Positions 19,346 to 28,894 of a stretch of 64,000 nucleotides of DNA are shown here, one piece after another. Numbering within the stretch: position 1 is the first letter of the stretch; every line of letters starts with the position of its first letter. Position numbers and translations under genes: made by a program. The stretch comes from Halomonas binhaiensis (GTDB lineage: Bacteria > Pseudomonadota > Gammaproteobacteria > Pseudomonadales > Halomonadaceae), in assembly GCF_008329985.2 (NCBI RefSeq), contig NZ_CP038437.2, positions 1,364,001-1,428,000 on the forward strand, given 5' to 3'. The notes beneath the pieces were generated by a model. That model searched no databases. It had not been told where the DNA came from and saw only the letters and a program-made list of their open reading frames with translations.

Positions 19346-19528
19346 GAGATTTGTATTTTCTGTCGTGAGGCTGCCCGGAGCGGCAGGCGGGCGCATAACG
19401 GCCTGAGGCAATGAGAAGACGGCCAGGATATGGCTGGTCCAAGAGATGGCGGACAACTGGTGCTAAGCGGCATGACCTGCGCGGTCGTAGGCTCGATGGT
19501 GTCGAATCAATAACAATGGAGACCCCTC

Positions 19529-19921
19529 ATGAGCCAACCTGATGCCCAATTCCTGGCGGATTTCAGTGCCGCCCTCAACCGTCATGACATCGATGCCGTG
19601 ATGGAGATGATGACCGACGATTGTGAATTCCATGCCGTGGCAGGACCTGAACTGCTGGGCAAGAGCTTCATTGGCAAGGACGCGGTTCGTGCTGGCCTGC
19701 GTGCGGCCTGGGAGAATGCAGCGGATGCCGAGTGGGTCGATGGTGTGCATGTGGTGATCGGTGATCGAGGCTATAGCGAGAGTACATATCGCGGTACTAG
19801 CGCAGACGGCATGCGTTCAGAAGCTCGCATGATCGATGCCTTCACCTTCCGGGATGGCAAGATTGCCGTAAAGAACGCCTATCGCAAGCAGCGTCCGGCA
19901 ACCCCCGTCCAGGGCGCCTGA
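19529..19921 (+). CDS. tauX: Probable taurine dehydrogenase small subunit (NTF2/SnoaL-like fold)
   Basis: 130-residue protein with the NTF2-like cone fold pattern: FLADFSAALNRHDIDAVMEMMTDDCEFH at the start, a central GKDAVRAGLRAAWE helix and a C-terminal FTFRDGKIAVKNAYRKQ strand. GGAG precedes the ATG. It stands 43 bases before a FAD oxidoreductase of about 480 residues, and the two sizes fit the small and large subunits of TauXY taurine dehydrogenase. That enzyme oxidatively deaminates taurine to sulfoacetaldehyde, the substrate of Xsc encoded 4 kb away. The fold alone does not give the function; the assignment rests on the partner gene and the xsc-pta context. Confidence 0.6.
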   Translation: MSQPDAQFLADFSAALNRHDIDAVMEMMTDDCEFHAVAGPELLGKSFIGKDAVRAGLRAAWENAADAEWVDGVHVVIGDRGYSESTYRGTSADGMRSEARMIDAFTFRDGKIAVKNAYRKQRPATPVQGA

Positions 19922-19964
19922 TACGGCGACACGATCATTCTGGCCAGGAAGGAGGAAGATCATC

Positions 19965-21407
19965 ATGTTGGATGTGCAGCCCAGCGTCTCGCCGGCACAT
20001 AGTGAACGTGCCACACCGGCCCAGACACCTTACGACCCTGCCTATGACCCCTTGACCACGCCTCGGACAGGAAGCGGCTGTGACTATGCTCCGACCTACT
20101 GGATCGGCACGGCGGGCGAGCCGCCGGCGGATGATGGACCCATTGAAGCCGATATTGATGCGGACGTGGTGATCATCGGCTCGGGGTTCACTGGCCTGAC
20201 AGCGGCGATCTTCCTTGCTGAGCAATACGGCATCAAGGCTACCGTGCTTGAGGCCAATCGCGTTGCCTGGGGATGCAGTACCCGCAATGGCGGCCAGGCC
20301 CAGTGTGCTTCGGGACGCTTGAAGCGTTCCCAGTGGATCGAGCGCTACGGACTCGACACGGCACTTGGCCTGCATCGTGAATGCGTGAATGCCATGCAGA
20401 CATTCAAGTCACTCATCGCAGATATCGAGTGTGACCCTCAGCCAGGGGGACACCTCTATATCGCCCACAAGCCCCGGATGATGCCCGGGCTTGAGAAGGA
20501 GGCGCGGCTGCTACGCGAAACCTTCGACTACGATGCACGTATCATCGACGCAGACAGCGTGCGGCGTGAATGGGTGGATGACAAGGAAGCGGCTGGCGCC
20601 ATGCACGAACCTGAGGGTATCGGCATTCATGCGGGCAAGCTCGCGTTTGGTTATCAGCGCAAGGCTCGTGCCTTGGGCGTCAAGGTGCATCCTGCCAGTC
20701 CAGTATTGGGTTGGGAGAGTCGCGATGACGTGCATTACCTGCGCACTCCTGGTGGTGTGGTCAAGGCGCGTGCAGTCGGCATCGCGACGGGGGGATATAT
20801 CACGGGGCAGCTGCACCGGTCGCTCAAGAATCGGCTATTGCCGATACTCTCCAATTCCATTGTGACCCGCCCGTTGAGCGAGGCGGAAATCGAGGCCACA
20901 GGCTTCCGTACCCGCCAAGTGCTGACCGATACCCGGATTCTTCGCCACTACTATCGCTTGCTACCGGATAACCGGGTACAGATCGGTAGCCGTAGTGCCA
21001 TTACCGGGCGTGATGCCCCCAAGCAAAAATATGAAGCGATGTTGATTGGTGACCTGGAGCGCAAGTTTCCGGCATTGGCTGGCATCGATATCGATTATTC
21101 CTGGTGGGGCTGGGTTGATGTCAGCCATGACATGATGCCGCGTATCCACCAGCCGGATCCTCGTGAAAGCATCTACTATGCACTGGGCTACGGCGGTAAT
21201 GGCGTGATGTACTCGGCCCAGGCAGGCAAGCGCCTAGCGCAATGGATCGCAGGAGAGAGCGCGAGTCTGGATCTGCCGATCTTCACCTCGACGCTGCCTT
21301 ATCCCAACTTGCTCGAGAAGGTCGAATCCGAGGCATTGGCACCGTTTCGGCGCCTGGGGCAACGCTGCCTGTATCGCTGGTATCAGCTGAAGGACGAGGT
21401 ACTGTGA
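19965..21407 (+). CDS. tauY: Probable taurine dehydrogenase large subunit (FAD, DadA-like)
   Basis: 480-residue flavoprotein of the D-amino-acid/glycine oxidase (DAO) family. FAD ADP-binding motif VVIIGSGFTGLTAA near residue 68, the STRNGGQAQ segment typical of DadA/PuuB-like enzymes, a middle substrate domain, and a C-terminal GYGGNGVMYSAQAGK FAD-closing motif. No signal peptide or membrane anchor is seen. With the small NTF2-like gene just upstream it matches the TauXY pair, which passes electrons to cytochrome c. An alternative is a gamma-glutamylputrescine oxidase-like (PuuB) enzyme; the nearby xsc and pta make the taurine reading better. Confidence 0.65.
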   Translation: MLDVQPSVSPAHSERATPAQTPYDPAYDPLTTPRTGSGCDYAPTYWIGTAGEPPADDGPIEADIDADVVIIGSGFTGLTAAIFLAEQYGIKATVLEANRVAWGCSTRNGGQAQCASGRLKRSQWIERYGLDTALGLHRECVNAMQTFKSLIADIECDPQPGGHLYIAHKPRMMPGLEKEARLLRETFDYDARIIDADSVRREWVDDKEAAGAMHEPEGIGIHAGKLAFGYQRKARALGVKVHPASPVLGWESRDDVHYLRTPGGVVKARAVGIATGGYITGQLHRSLKNRLLPILSNSIVTRPLSEAEIEATGFRTRQVLTDTRILRHYYRLLPDNRVQIGSRSAITGRDAPKQKYEAMLIGDLERKFPALAGIDIDYSWWGWVDVSHDMMPRIHQPDPRESIYYALGYGGNGVMYSAQAGKRLAQWIAGESASLDLPIFTSTLPYPNLLEKVESEALAPFRRLGQRCLYRWYQLKDEVL

Positions 21408-21424
21408 GCTGAATAATGGCGGAA

Positions 21425-21466
21425 CCGTCGGCAATAGGGGGGGGATGATAACCCCCTTGCCGACGG
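21425..21466. terminator. Large hairpin between convergent tauY and mgtE
   Basis: CCGTCGGCAA (21425-21434) pairs perfectly with 21457-21466, and an inner G-run pairs with a C-run around ATGATA. No T-run follows on either strand. The position between two convergent stops suggests a bidirectional transcript end. Confidence 0.65.
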
Positions 21467-21483
21467 CCGAGTGGTGATGGGCG

Positions 21484-22839
21484 CTACAACAGAAAAATGG
21501 TAGCCAACCCAAGAAAGGACATGAAGCCGACCACATCGGTCACTGTGGTCAGGATCACAGAACTGGAAAGCGCGGGATCGATATTGATGCGCTTGAGAAA
21601 CAGCGGGATGACGATACCGCAGACACCCGCGGCCAGCATGTTGATGACCAGGGCTGCGGCAATGATGGCACCGATGGGAACACTACCGAACCAGACTACA
21701 GCGAGTACGGCAACGACCAGGGCCCAGACCACGCCATTGATCAGGGAAATACCGATTTCCTTGTACAGCAGCCAGTTGCTGTTGGTCTTGCTGATCTGAC
21801 CCAGGGCCAGGCCACGAATGGTCAAGGTCAGTGTCTGACTGCCTGCGATACCGCCCATGCTGGCCACGATGGGCATCAATACTGCCAAGGCCACGATCTG
21901 CTGCAGGGTGGCCTCGAAGCGACCAATGACCCAGGCCGCCAGAAATGCGGTGAGCAGGTTGATACCAAGCCAGACAGCACGTCGCCTGGCACTGGGCACG
22001 ACGGGGGCGAAGAGGTCTTCTTCCTCATCCAGACCCGCCATGTGCATCAAGGCCTGTTCGGAAATCTCCTGGATGACATCGACGATGTCATCGATGATCA
22101 CGCGGCCCAGCAGCATACCTTCCTTGTCCACAACCGGGGCCGATGTCAGGTCGTGGGTCTGGAACAGGGTCGCCACGTCCCGGGATTTCATGTCCACCTG
22201 GATGGCATCGACATCGGTATCCATCAGCGTTTCCACCAGGGTCTCCTGATCATGGGAAACCAGGCGCGCCAATGGCAGGACTCCCATGAACTGCCCGGTA
22301 CGATCGATCACCATCAGGTTGTCGGTGTTGTCGGGAATAGAGGCTTTCCAGCGCAGGAAACGCTGCACGGTTTCCAGCATCACATCGGCACGCACCGCAA
22401 TGGTGTCGGTACGCATCAGACGACCGGCACTGTCTTCCTCGAAGGATAATGTCTCCTGCAGACGGGCTCGCTGCAGCTCGTCCATGGAGCGCAACATGTC
22501 TTCTGCGACCGGTTTGGGCAGGTCGTCGAACAGCTCGGCCAGGTCCGCGGTATCGAGGCTGGCGGTGGCAGCCACGATCTCTTCGGGATCCATGTCCTGA
22601 AGCAGGGTGCTACGCACTTCGTCATGCACATGCAGCAGCACCTCGCCATCGAGCTCTGCCGGTACCTGCTCCCACAGCAAGGTGCGCTCATGCAGTGGCA
22701 ACGACTCGAGGAGCAGGGCGATCTCGGCAGGCTCGAGATCGGCAATGGCAGCACTGATCTCTTCAGGCCGGTTTTCTTCCAGGGCCTGATGGATACGTGA
22801 CAGCAGGCTTTCGAGAGATTCTGTTATTTCTTCTGCCAT
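21484..22839 (-). CDS. mgtE: Magnesium transporter MgtE
   Basis: 451-residue Mg2+ channel of the inner membrane. Domains in order: N-terminal MgtE_N superhelix (about residues 30-130), two CBS domains (about 135-260) that sense cytosolic Mg2+, and a membrane part with five predicted helices from about residue 285 (AVWLGINLLTAFLAAWVIG onward). The ATG has GGGAGGAAG upstream. The 130-base leader up to pyrD shows no recognisable M-box riboswitch. The gene is convergent with tauY and divergent from pyrD. Confidence 0.94.
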   Translation of the reverse strand: MAEEITESLESLLSRIHQALEENRPEEISAAIADLEPAEIALLLESLPLHERTLLWEQVPAELDGEVLLHVHDEVRSTLLQDMDPEEIVAATASLDTADLAELFDDLPKPVAEDMLRSMDELQRARLQETLSFEEDSAGRLMRTDTIAVRADVMLETVQRFLRWKASIPDNTDNLMVIDRTGQFMGVLPLARLVSHDQETLVETLMDTDVDAIQVDMKSRDVATLFQTHDLTSAPVVDKEGMLLGRVIIDDIVDVIQEISEQALMHMAGLDEEEDLFAPVVPSARRRAVWLGINLLTAFLAAWVIGRFEATLQQIVALAVLMPIVASMGGIAGSQTLTLTIRGLALGQISKTNSNWLLYKEIGISLINGVVWALVVAVLAVVWFGSVPIGAIIAAALVINMLAAGVCGIVIPLFLKRINIDPALSSSVILTTVTDVVGFMSFLGLATIFLL

Positions 22840-22969
22840 GGCTTCCTCCCGGCTGCCGATCCAAATTTCAAGAGCCGGTAGTAGACCATAATCGAGGAGG
22901 AAATTGCGCTATACTCGCGCTCCAGATCTATGCAGAACCACTACTTTGACATGTTGACCTGGAGACCCC

Positions 22970-23977
22970 ATGTACGATCTCGCCCGTTCTTTGCTGTTTC
23001 GCCTTGATGCAGAGGTCGCCCACGGTTTATCGCTCAACTCGCTGGATTGGTTGGAGCGTTTTCGTCTCGCGGGGTGCCTGGGGGGAGCCAAGGTCGACGA
23101 TCCGGTCGAGGTGATGGGGCTGAGCTTCCCCAACCGTATCGGGCTGGCAGCAGGGTTGGACAAGAATGCCGACCATCTGGATGCACTGGGCGCACTGGGC
23201 TTCGGTTTCGTTGAAGTGGGTACCGTGACCCCGAAGGCACAAGCGGGAAATCCCAAGCCACGCCTGTTCCGCTTGCCTGAACAGGGAGCCATCATCAATC
23301 GCATGGGGTTCAACAACCTTGGGGTCGATCATCTGGTCGAGCGAGTCAGAAGCAGCCGTTATCGCGGTGTCATCGGGATCAACATTGGCAAGAACCTGAC
23401 CACGGCCGTCGAGGATGCGGTGGACGACTACCTCTATTGCCTCAAGCGTGTTCACGCTCATGCCCATTACATCACGGTCAATATTTCCTCGCCCAATACC
23501 CCGGGTCTGCGAAACCTGCAGTTTGGTGAGCATCTTGATCAGTTGCTTGGACGCCTGCGTGAAGAAGGCTCGCGGCTCGATGCAGAAAACGCTCGACGAG
23601 TGCCGCTGACGGTCAAGATCGCACCGGATATGGACGACGAAGAAGTGGCGCTGGTGGCCCAGGCGCTGAATCGTAGTGGTATCGATGGGGTGATTGCCAC
23701 CAATACCACGGTTTCCAGGGATGCCGTGGCTGGGCTCGAGCATGGCGATGAACAGGGCGGGCTTTCTGGGCGACCTGTGTTTACCGCTTCCAACCATGTG
23801 ATCTCCCTGTTGCGCCAGGCGCTGCCCGAGATGCCGATCATTGGTGTCGGCGGCGTGGACAGCGGACAGGCGGCGGCGGCCAAGCGTGCCGCCGGTGCGG
23901 ATCTGGTGCAGATCTACTCCGGTTTCATCTATCGTGGGCCTGAACTGGTGAGAGAGTGTGCTCGAGCCTTGCAGTAG
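22970..23977 (+). CDS. pyrD: Dihydroorotate dehydrogenase (quinone), class 2
   Basis: Inner-membrane-associated flavoprotein that oxidises dihydroorotate to orotate in pyrimidine synthesis. 335 residues, as in E. coli. The N-terminal amphipathic region for quinone access precedes the TIM barrel. Motifs: [40 protein letters not shown] with the class-2 catalytic Ser, and the GGVDSGQAA and [12 protein letters not shown] phosphate loops. It is followed in the opposite direction by rmf. Confidence 0.96.
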   Translation: MYDLARSLLFRLDAEVAHGLSLNSLDWLERFRLAGCLGGAKVDDPVEVMGLSFPNRIGLAAGLDKNADHLDALGALGFGFVEVGTVTPKAQAGNPKPRLFRLPEQGAIINRMGFNNLGVDHLVERVRSSRYRGVIGINIGKNLTTAVEDAVDDYLYCLKRVHAHAHYITVNISSPNTPGLRNLQFGEHLDQLLGRLREEGSRLDAENARRVPLTVKIAPDMDDEEVALVAQALNRSGIDGVIATNTTVSRDAVAGLEHGDEQGGLSGRPVFTASNHVISLLRQALPEMPIIGVGGVDSGQAAAAKRAAGADLVQIYSGFIYRGPELVRECARALQ

Positions 23978-24059
23978 GCCTGAGGGAGTGGCGGACGGCG
24001 AAGCCGGTCAGATCGCGTTGGGCGCAATGATGCTTATCACAGTATCATTACCAGGAAAG

Positions 24060-24093
24060 CAGGTATCAGAAAAGCACAGGTATCAGAAAAGCA
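24060..24093 (+). repeat. 17-bp exact tandem duplication
   Basis: CAGGTATCAGAAAAGCA at 24060-24076 is repeated without change at 24077-24093, directly before the rmf terminator. Confidence 0.9.
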
Positions 24094-24123
24094 AAAAGCC
24101 CATGGCACCATGGCCACGGGCTT
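24093..24123 (-). terminator. Intrinsic terminator of rmf
   Basis: On the minus strand a stem AAGCCC-x-TGGC closes on GCCA-x-GGGCTT and is followed by a T-run (the AAAAA at 24093-24097 on the + strand). It stands 41 bases after the rmf stop. Confidence 0.8.
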
Positions 24124-24163
24124 GTGTGTTGGTTGCTGAAAGAAGTCTCACAACCGCAGGGGG

Positions 24164-24370
24164 TTAGAGCACCATGGGGTTCTTGTGGATACCGGAGACA
24201 CCTGTCATGCCGGACCATTGATCCCCACGACCTTCACGCCAACCGCTCATCCAGTATTCGCGTAGATTGATATCCTGGCTTGGACAGTCATCACGGGAGC
24301 GGCCCGAGACACCTGCTTTATAACCATGTACATAAGCGCGCTGGAAGCGATCACGTTTCTGTCGTTTCAT
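24164..24370 (-). CDS. rmf: Ribosome modulation factor
   Basis: 68-residue basic protein that converts 70S ribosomes to inactive 100S dimers in stationary phase. The family core is clear: a start rich in Lys/Arg, YVHGYKAGVSGRSRDDCP, then INLREYWMSGWREGRGDQWSG. Length is slightly above E. coli RMF (55) through a short C-terminal tail. A GAGG site precedes the ATG. The gene is convergent with pyrD and has its own terminator. Confidence 0.94.
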   Translation of the reverse strand: MKRQKRDRFQRAYVHGYKAGVSGRSRDDCPSQDINLREYWMSGWREGRGDQWSGMTGVSGIHKNPMVL

Positions 24371-24694
24371 GGGTCTACCTCATGATAAAGGTACCAATCT
24401 GACCCGCCGCTCCTGATATCAACCGCTGTAGTGACAGCGCTGAAAGTGTGTAGATACCAGATAGAGGCGAGCCCTTAACGCCCAAACCTCGCCAGCATAG
24501 CCATGGTTGGCTAAATCTGCATGAAGGCTTGTTGACGGGGACGCATGCGTTGACTCTTGTAGCTACCGTTTAATTGATAGCGCAATGCGGATGGCGCTGT
24601 CGACCGAAGAATTGTAACAAGCTGTTTACTGTAACGTCACATTAGCCCGCCCTGTTTTAGGGGTGGCTTGAGGCATTCACCGAAGGAGTTACAA
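24371..24694. other. Divergent promoter region of rmf and rlmKL
   Basis: 324 bases between two divergent genes. No open frame or clear hairpin is convincing. It should contain both promoters, but I see no element strong enough to place. Confidence 0.5.
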
Positions 24695-26920
24695 GTGCCT
24701 GAGAAGCTTGACCTTCTGGCAACCTGTCCTAAAGGCATCGAGTTACTGCTGGCCTCTGAGCTGGCTGAGCTTGGTGCCGAGGAAGGCAAAACCACCGTTG
24801 CTGGCGTCAACGTCCAGGCAGACTTGGCGGGGGCATATCGGGCCTGTCTATGGTCGCGTCTGGCCAACCGGGTGATCCTGTGCCTTAGCCGGGCCGAGGG
24901 TATCGAGACGCCGGATGCGCTGCGTGATGTCGTTGCCAGCATCGACTGGAGCCAGCATATGCGCCCGGGGGCGACCATTGCCGTGGATTTCCATGGCCGT
25001 AGCGATCAGATACGCCATACCCGCTTTGGCGCTCAGACGGTCAAGGATGGGGTGGTGGACCGCATGCTGGCCGCTGGGCTGCCGCGGCCCAATGTCGATG
25101 TCCGCCAGCCTGATGTTCGCTTGTATGCCAATCTGCACCGTGGACGGCTGACCCTGGGCATCGATCTTTCCGGAGACAGCCTGCATCGTCGGGGATATCG
25201 CCGTGATACGGGGCATGCTCCGCTCAAGGAGAATCTTGCAGCAGCGCTGCTGGTGCGTGCGGGTTGGCCGGAGATGGCGCGTCATGGTGCTCCCTTGATC
25301 GACCCCATGTGTGGTTCGGGTACGCTGCTGATCGAAGCCGGACTGATGGCGGCAGATATTGCTCCCAATCTGTCTCGGGAGCGGTTTGGTTTCCATGGCT
25401 GGCTGGGACATGATGCTGCGCTGTGGGCGGAGCTCAAGCGTGAAGCCGAAGCTCGTGCCAGCATAGGGCGCAAGCGTTGCAAGACGGTAATCTTCGGCTT
25501 CGACCAGAGCCCTCCGGCGCTGTCCGCTGCCAAGACCAATGCCATGCGTGCGGGAATTCCCGCCATGATCCACCTGGATGGCGCCAGTGTGCAGCGTCTA
25601 TCGCGTCCACGGGTACTCAACCCTGCAGAGCCTGGTCTGGTGATTACCAATCCACCATACGGCGAACGTCTGGGAGAGTTGCCAGAACTGGTCCAGCTGT
25701 ATACCGACCTGGGACATCGCCTGCGACTGGAATTTGCCGGTTGGCGTCTGGCCCTGTTTACCGGCAACCCTGATCTCGGTCATCGCCTGGGAATGCGCTC
25801 CCATAAGCAATATGCGCTGAACAATGGCCCTCTGGAGGCCAAGCTGCTGCTGATCGATGTGAATGATCGGAAATCGTCCGCAGCTCGTGCCGACAGTACG
25901 GACAAGGCGGCCGAGCCTGCCCGGGCTCGGGATATGGAAACCAGGCAAGAGGCGGCACCGGCACGCTCCGAGGGCGCTCAGATGTTCGCCAATCGCCTGG
26001 AAAAGAACGCTCGCAGGCTGCGCAAGTGGCTCAAGCGTAGTGGCGAGACTTGCTACCGGCTATATGATGCGGATATGCCGGAATATGCGCTGGCCATCGA
26101 TGTCTATGGGGATCGCGTTCACGTACAGGAGTACGCGCCTCCCAAGTCCGTGGATCAGGCCCAGGCCCAGAAGCGTCTGTTCGATGCCTTGGGAGTGATT
26201 CCCGAGGTGCTGGGCATCAGTGCCTCGAAGGTCGTGATCAAGCGCCGCCAGCGGCAACAAGGCAAGGCTCAGTATCAGAAGCAGGGTGCCAGCGGTGAGC
26301 GCTTCGAAGTCCGCGAGGGCAGGGCCCGGCTATGGGTCAATCTGCGTGACTATCTGGATACCGGCCTGTTTCTCGATCATCGTCCGGTCCGCCGCATGCT
26401 GGGCGAGATGGCACCGGGCAAGCGGTTCCTCAACCTGTTCTGCTATACCGCTACGGCCACTGTGCAGGCTGCGCTGGGCACCGAGGCGGCAGGTGGGGCC
26501 AGCGACAGTGTCAGTGTCGACATGTCCAATACCTATCTCGATTGGGCCCGGGACAACTTCGCACTCAACAAGCTCGATCCTTCCCGCCATCGCGTCATAC
26601 GTGATGATTGCATGCGCTGGCTGGAGACTGCCAAAGGAGAATTCGATCTGATCTTCATGGATCCGCCGACGTTCTCCAACTCCAAGAAGATGGATGATAC
26701 CTTGGACATCCAGCGTGACCATCCGCGTCTGGTGCGTCTGGCCATGGCCCGATTGGCCAAGGGAGGCACGCTGGTCTTCTCCAACAACCAGCGTCGCTTC
26801 AGTCTGGATACTGCGCTTGATCAGGAGTTTGTCGTGGAAGATATTTCGAAGAAGACCTTCGACCCGGACTTCAACCGTCGCCCGGACCTGCACTATTGCT
26901 TCTTGATCAAGCATCGTTGA
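24695..26920 (+). CDS. rlmL: Bifunctional 23S rRNA methyltransferase RlmKL (m7G2069 and m2G2445)
   Basis: Fusion of two SAM-dependent 23S rRNA methyltransferases. The N-terminal RlmL half has a THUMP domain (about residues 45-150) and a catalytic domain with DPMCGSGTLLIEAG and NPPYGERLG motifs. A linker rich in Ala/Arg follows near residue 400. The RlmK half has the FLNLFCYTATATVQ SAM site and DPPTFSNSKKM. The protein has 741 residues from GTG 24695, chosen because AAGGAG lies 7 bases upstream; a TTG nine codons earlier has no such site. Confidence 0.94.
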   Translation: MPEKLDLLATCPKGIELLLASELAELGAEEGKTTVAGVNVQADLAGAYRACLWSRLANRVILCLSRAEGIETPDALRDVVASIDWSQHMRPGATIAVDFHGRSDQIRHTRFGAQTVKDGVVDRMLAAGLPRPNVDVRQPDVRLYANLHRGRLTLGIDLSGDSLHRRGYRRDTGHAPLKENLAAALLVRAGWPEMARHGAPLIDPMCGSGTLLIEAGLMAADIAPNLSRERFGFHGWLGHDAALWAELKREAEARASIGRKRCKTVIFGFDQSPPALSAAKTNAMRAGIPAMIHLDGASVQRLSRPRVLNPAEPGLVITNPPYGERLGELPELVQLYTDLGHRLRLEFAGWRLALFTGNPDLGHRLGMRSHKQYALNNGPLEAKLLLIDVNDRKSSAARADSTDKAAEPARARDMETRQEAAPARSEGAQMFANRLEKNARRLRKWLKRSGETCYRLYDADMPEYALAIDVYGDRVHVQEYAPPKSVDQAQAQKRLFDALGVIPEVLGISASKVVIKRRQRQQGKAQYQKQGASGERFEVREGRARLWVNLRDYLDTGLFLDHRPVRRMLGEMAPGKRFLNLFCYTATATVQAALGTEAAGGASDSVSVDMSNTYLDWARDNFALNKLDPSRHRVIRDDCMRWLETAKGEFDLIFMDPPTFSNSKKMDDTLDIQRDHPRLVRLAMARLAKGGTLVFSNNQRRFSLDTALDQEFVVEDISKKTFDPDFNRRPDLHYCFLIKHR

Positions 26921-26924
26921 ATCG

Positions 26925-27314
26925 ATGACGCGTCTGGTGCTCTATACCACCCTGGGTTGCCATCTGTGTGAGCGGATGGAAGCCCTGGTGGTGGCTCTGG
27001 CCGATCCCAAGCTGCAGATCGAGCCGGTCGAGATTGCCGATGACGCGTCTCTGCTGGCCCGTTATGGGGAGCGGATTCCTGTACTTTGCGCAGTATCTTG
27101 CACGCAGCAAGTGCACAATGAGCAGGCGGTCAGCGATCCGAGCGAAACGCTGGAAGGTCGGGTGGAGGCCAGAGACATTGCCGTCTGGCTGGCCGCCAGG
27201 GGCTGGTTGGCGCAAAGTGCACAGGTCTACCTGAAGCAAGCGCCAACCGACCAGAGCCGCAGTGATGGCTGCGGTACTCTGGTACATGGTCGGCGGGTCC
27301 TCGGGAAGCGTTGA
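26925..27314 (+). CDS. Thioredoxin-fold, glutaredoxin-like protein
   Basis: 129-residue protein. The start LVLYTTLGCHLCERMEAL matches the small glutaredoxin family with a CxxC pair at C12/C15, and a cis-Pro loop RIPVL follows near residue 51. After that it departs from relatives: an unusual segment with two more Cys (LCAVSCTQQ) sits before a final helix (ARDIAVWLAARGW) and a polar tail. It starts 4 bases after the rlmKL stop, so it is probably cotranscribed. Its partner is unknown. Confidence 0.7.
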   Translation: MTRLVLYTTLGCHLCERMEALVVALADPKLQIEPVEIADDASLLARYGERIPVLCAVSCTQQVHNEQAVSDPSETLEGRVEARDIAVWLAARGWLAQSAQVYLKQAPTDQSRSDGCGTLVHGRRVLGKR

Positions 27315-27353
27315 TCCGGCAATGCTGATGGACATCAGCAAGCAGGTTTCAGC

Positions 27354-28322
27354 TCATGCTGGTACGACTTCCTCTTCGGCAATTTCAGCTTGTGGTTCAG
27401 GCTGCCGATGTTTGTCCGGAGGCAGGTTCTCCAGGCGCAGTCGCTCGGCGACGAAGTCGACGAAAGTGCGGACCTTGGGCGATACCAGTTGTCCCCCGGG
27501 AAAGACCGCAGCCAGCTCGACTTCTGGTCCTGACCAATCTTCAAGTATCCGGCGCAGCTCGGTTTCCCTGGCCCCCCAGCAGGCTACCACTTCACTGGCC
27601 AGCATCAGGCCTTGGCCATCGACAAACAGCTCTTGCAGGGCAAAAGGGTCGTTGGCCACAGCAATGGGGGTAATCGGGGCTTCCTCTCGGCGCTGACCAT
27701 TCTGCAACAGCCACGTGTAACGCTGATTGCGCAAGTCGGAGGACTTGGCCAGTGCATGGTGATGGACCAGCTCGGAAGGCTCCTTTGGCTCACCGTAACG
27801 AGCGATATAGCGTTTGCTGGCATAGATGTAGGAGCGATATCGTGCCAGAGGGCGAGCGACCAGGCTGGAGTCGGGAAGTGGGCCCACGCGTAGTGCCACA
27901 TCGATCTGGTGGGCGACCAGGTCAAGGCGATCGTTGGACAGCACCAGGTCGATCTTGACCTCTGGATAGAGCGTGCGGAAGTCCCGGATCAGTGCCGAGA
28001 CAAACTCTGTGCACAGGGTAAAGGGAGCCGTGACTCTCAGCCATCCACGGGGCTTGTCTTCCAGGCGGTGAACGGCACTTTCTGCTTCGTTCAGTTGCAG
28101 AGTGATCTGGTTGCAGTATTCATAGTAGAGAGATCCAGCTTCGGTAAGGCTCAAACGGCGAGTCGTGCGGTTGAGCAGCCTTGCTCCCAGGCGTTGTTCC
28201 AGCATCTGAACCTTGCGGCTCACGGTCGTCTTGGGAATGTCCAGGATGCGTGCGGCTGCAGTGAAACTGCCTTGTTCCACGACCTTGGCGAAGATCAGGA
28301 CATCATTGAGATCCTGGTTCAT
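27354..28322 (-). CDS. LysR-family transcriptional regulator
   Basis: 322-residue LTTR with an N-terminal HTH (residues 1-60, FTAAARILDIPKTTVSRKVQMLE) and a type-2 periplasmic-binding-like effector domain from about residue 90. The first part (RLGARLLNRTTRRLSLTEAG) is the usual dimer helix. It belongs to the CrgA/AaeR-like group by its VTAPFTLCTEFV segment. It is divergent from the RND efflux genes across a 755-base gap, so it may control them, but the distance makes this uncertain. The C-terminal 25 residues are a Pro/Glu-rich tail. Confidence 0.9.
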   Translation of the reverse strand: MNQDLNDVLIFAKVVEQGSFTAAARILDIPKTTVSRKVQMLEQRLGARLLNRTTRRLSLTEAGSLYYEYCNQITLQLNEAESAVHRLEDKPRGWLRVTAPFTLCTEFVSALIRDFRTLYPEVKIDLVLSNDRLDLVAHQIDVALRVGPLPDSSLVARPLARYRSYIYASKRYIARYGEPKEPSELVHHHALAKSSDLRNQRYTWLLQNGQRREEAPITPIAVANDPFALQELFVDGQGLMLASEVVACWGARETELRRILEDWSGPEVELAAVFPGGQLVSPKVRTFVDFVAERLRLENLPPDKHRQPEPQAEIAEEEVVPA

Positions 28323-28357
28323 GGTATCTGTTCCGAGGTAAAGGTCCGGGGTAAGGA

Positions 28358-28393
28358 TTTGTGGTGCAGTTCTATTTTGTGGTGCAGTTCTAT
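28358..28393 (+). repeat. 18-bp exact tandem duplication
   Basis: TTTGTGGTGCAGTTCTAT at 28358-28375 repeats exactly at 28376-28393, about 35 bp upstream of the lysR start. Looser copies (CTGTTCTAT, CCAGTTCTTTTGTGG) follow up to about 28446. Confidence 0.9.
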
Positions 28394-28894
28394 GATGATG
28401 CTGTTCTATCGTGATCCAGCTTGTCGGTGGTCCAGTTCTTTTGTGGTCTAATCCTTTCGGATGAGACCGCAGTAGTACTGCTGTCCTGCAGGATGGTTCG
28501 ATTGTCCCATCAGTGAAACAGTATTTCCCTCAAAGATAGGCTAATCAAGCCGACGTATAGGCATTAACGTAAATAAGTACAAGCAATGCATAAATGCCTG
28601 TGCGTGTGAATCACAGCGGAATCCGTACGTTATAGCCTCTATCTCATGACGGCTTTTTGGTCATTGTGTACCAGTTTGCTGTTGGCAAGTTGGCACTCAG
28701 TGCTTGAGCGTAAGAATCCTCTCTCCTTTATCCGGATGCTTTTTTCCGGTTGCTGTGCTCTGCGTACCTTGTGGCCCATATGGATGTGGGAAGTGCGTGT
28801 CAGCTCGTCTGAAGCGAACTTTTCCTGCCACTCATCCTGTTGGTCATTGACCCAGCGCTTCACTGAAACGTGCAAGCTGCATTGTCGATTCATC

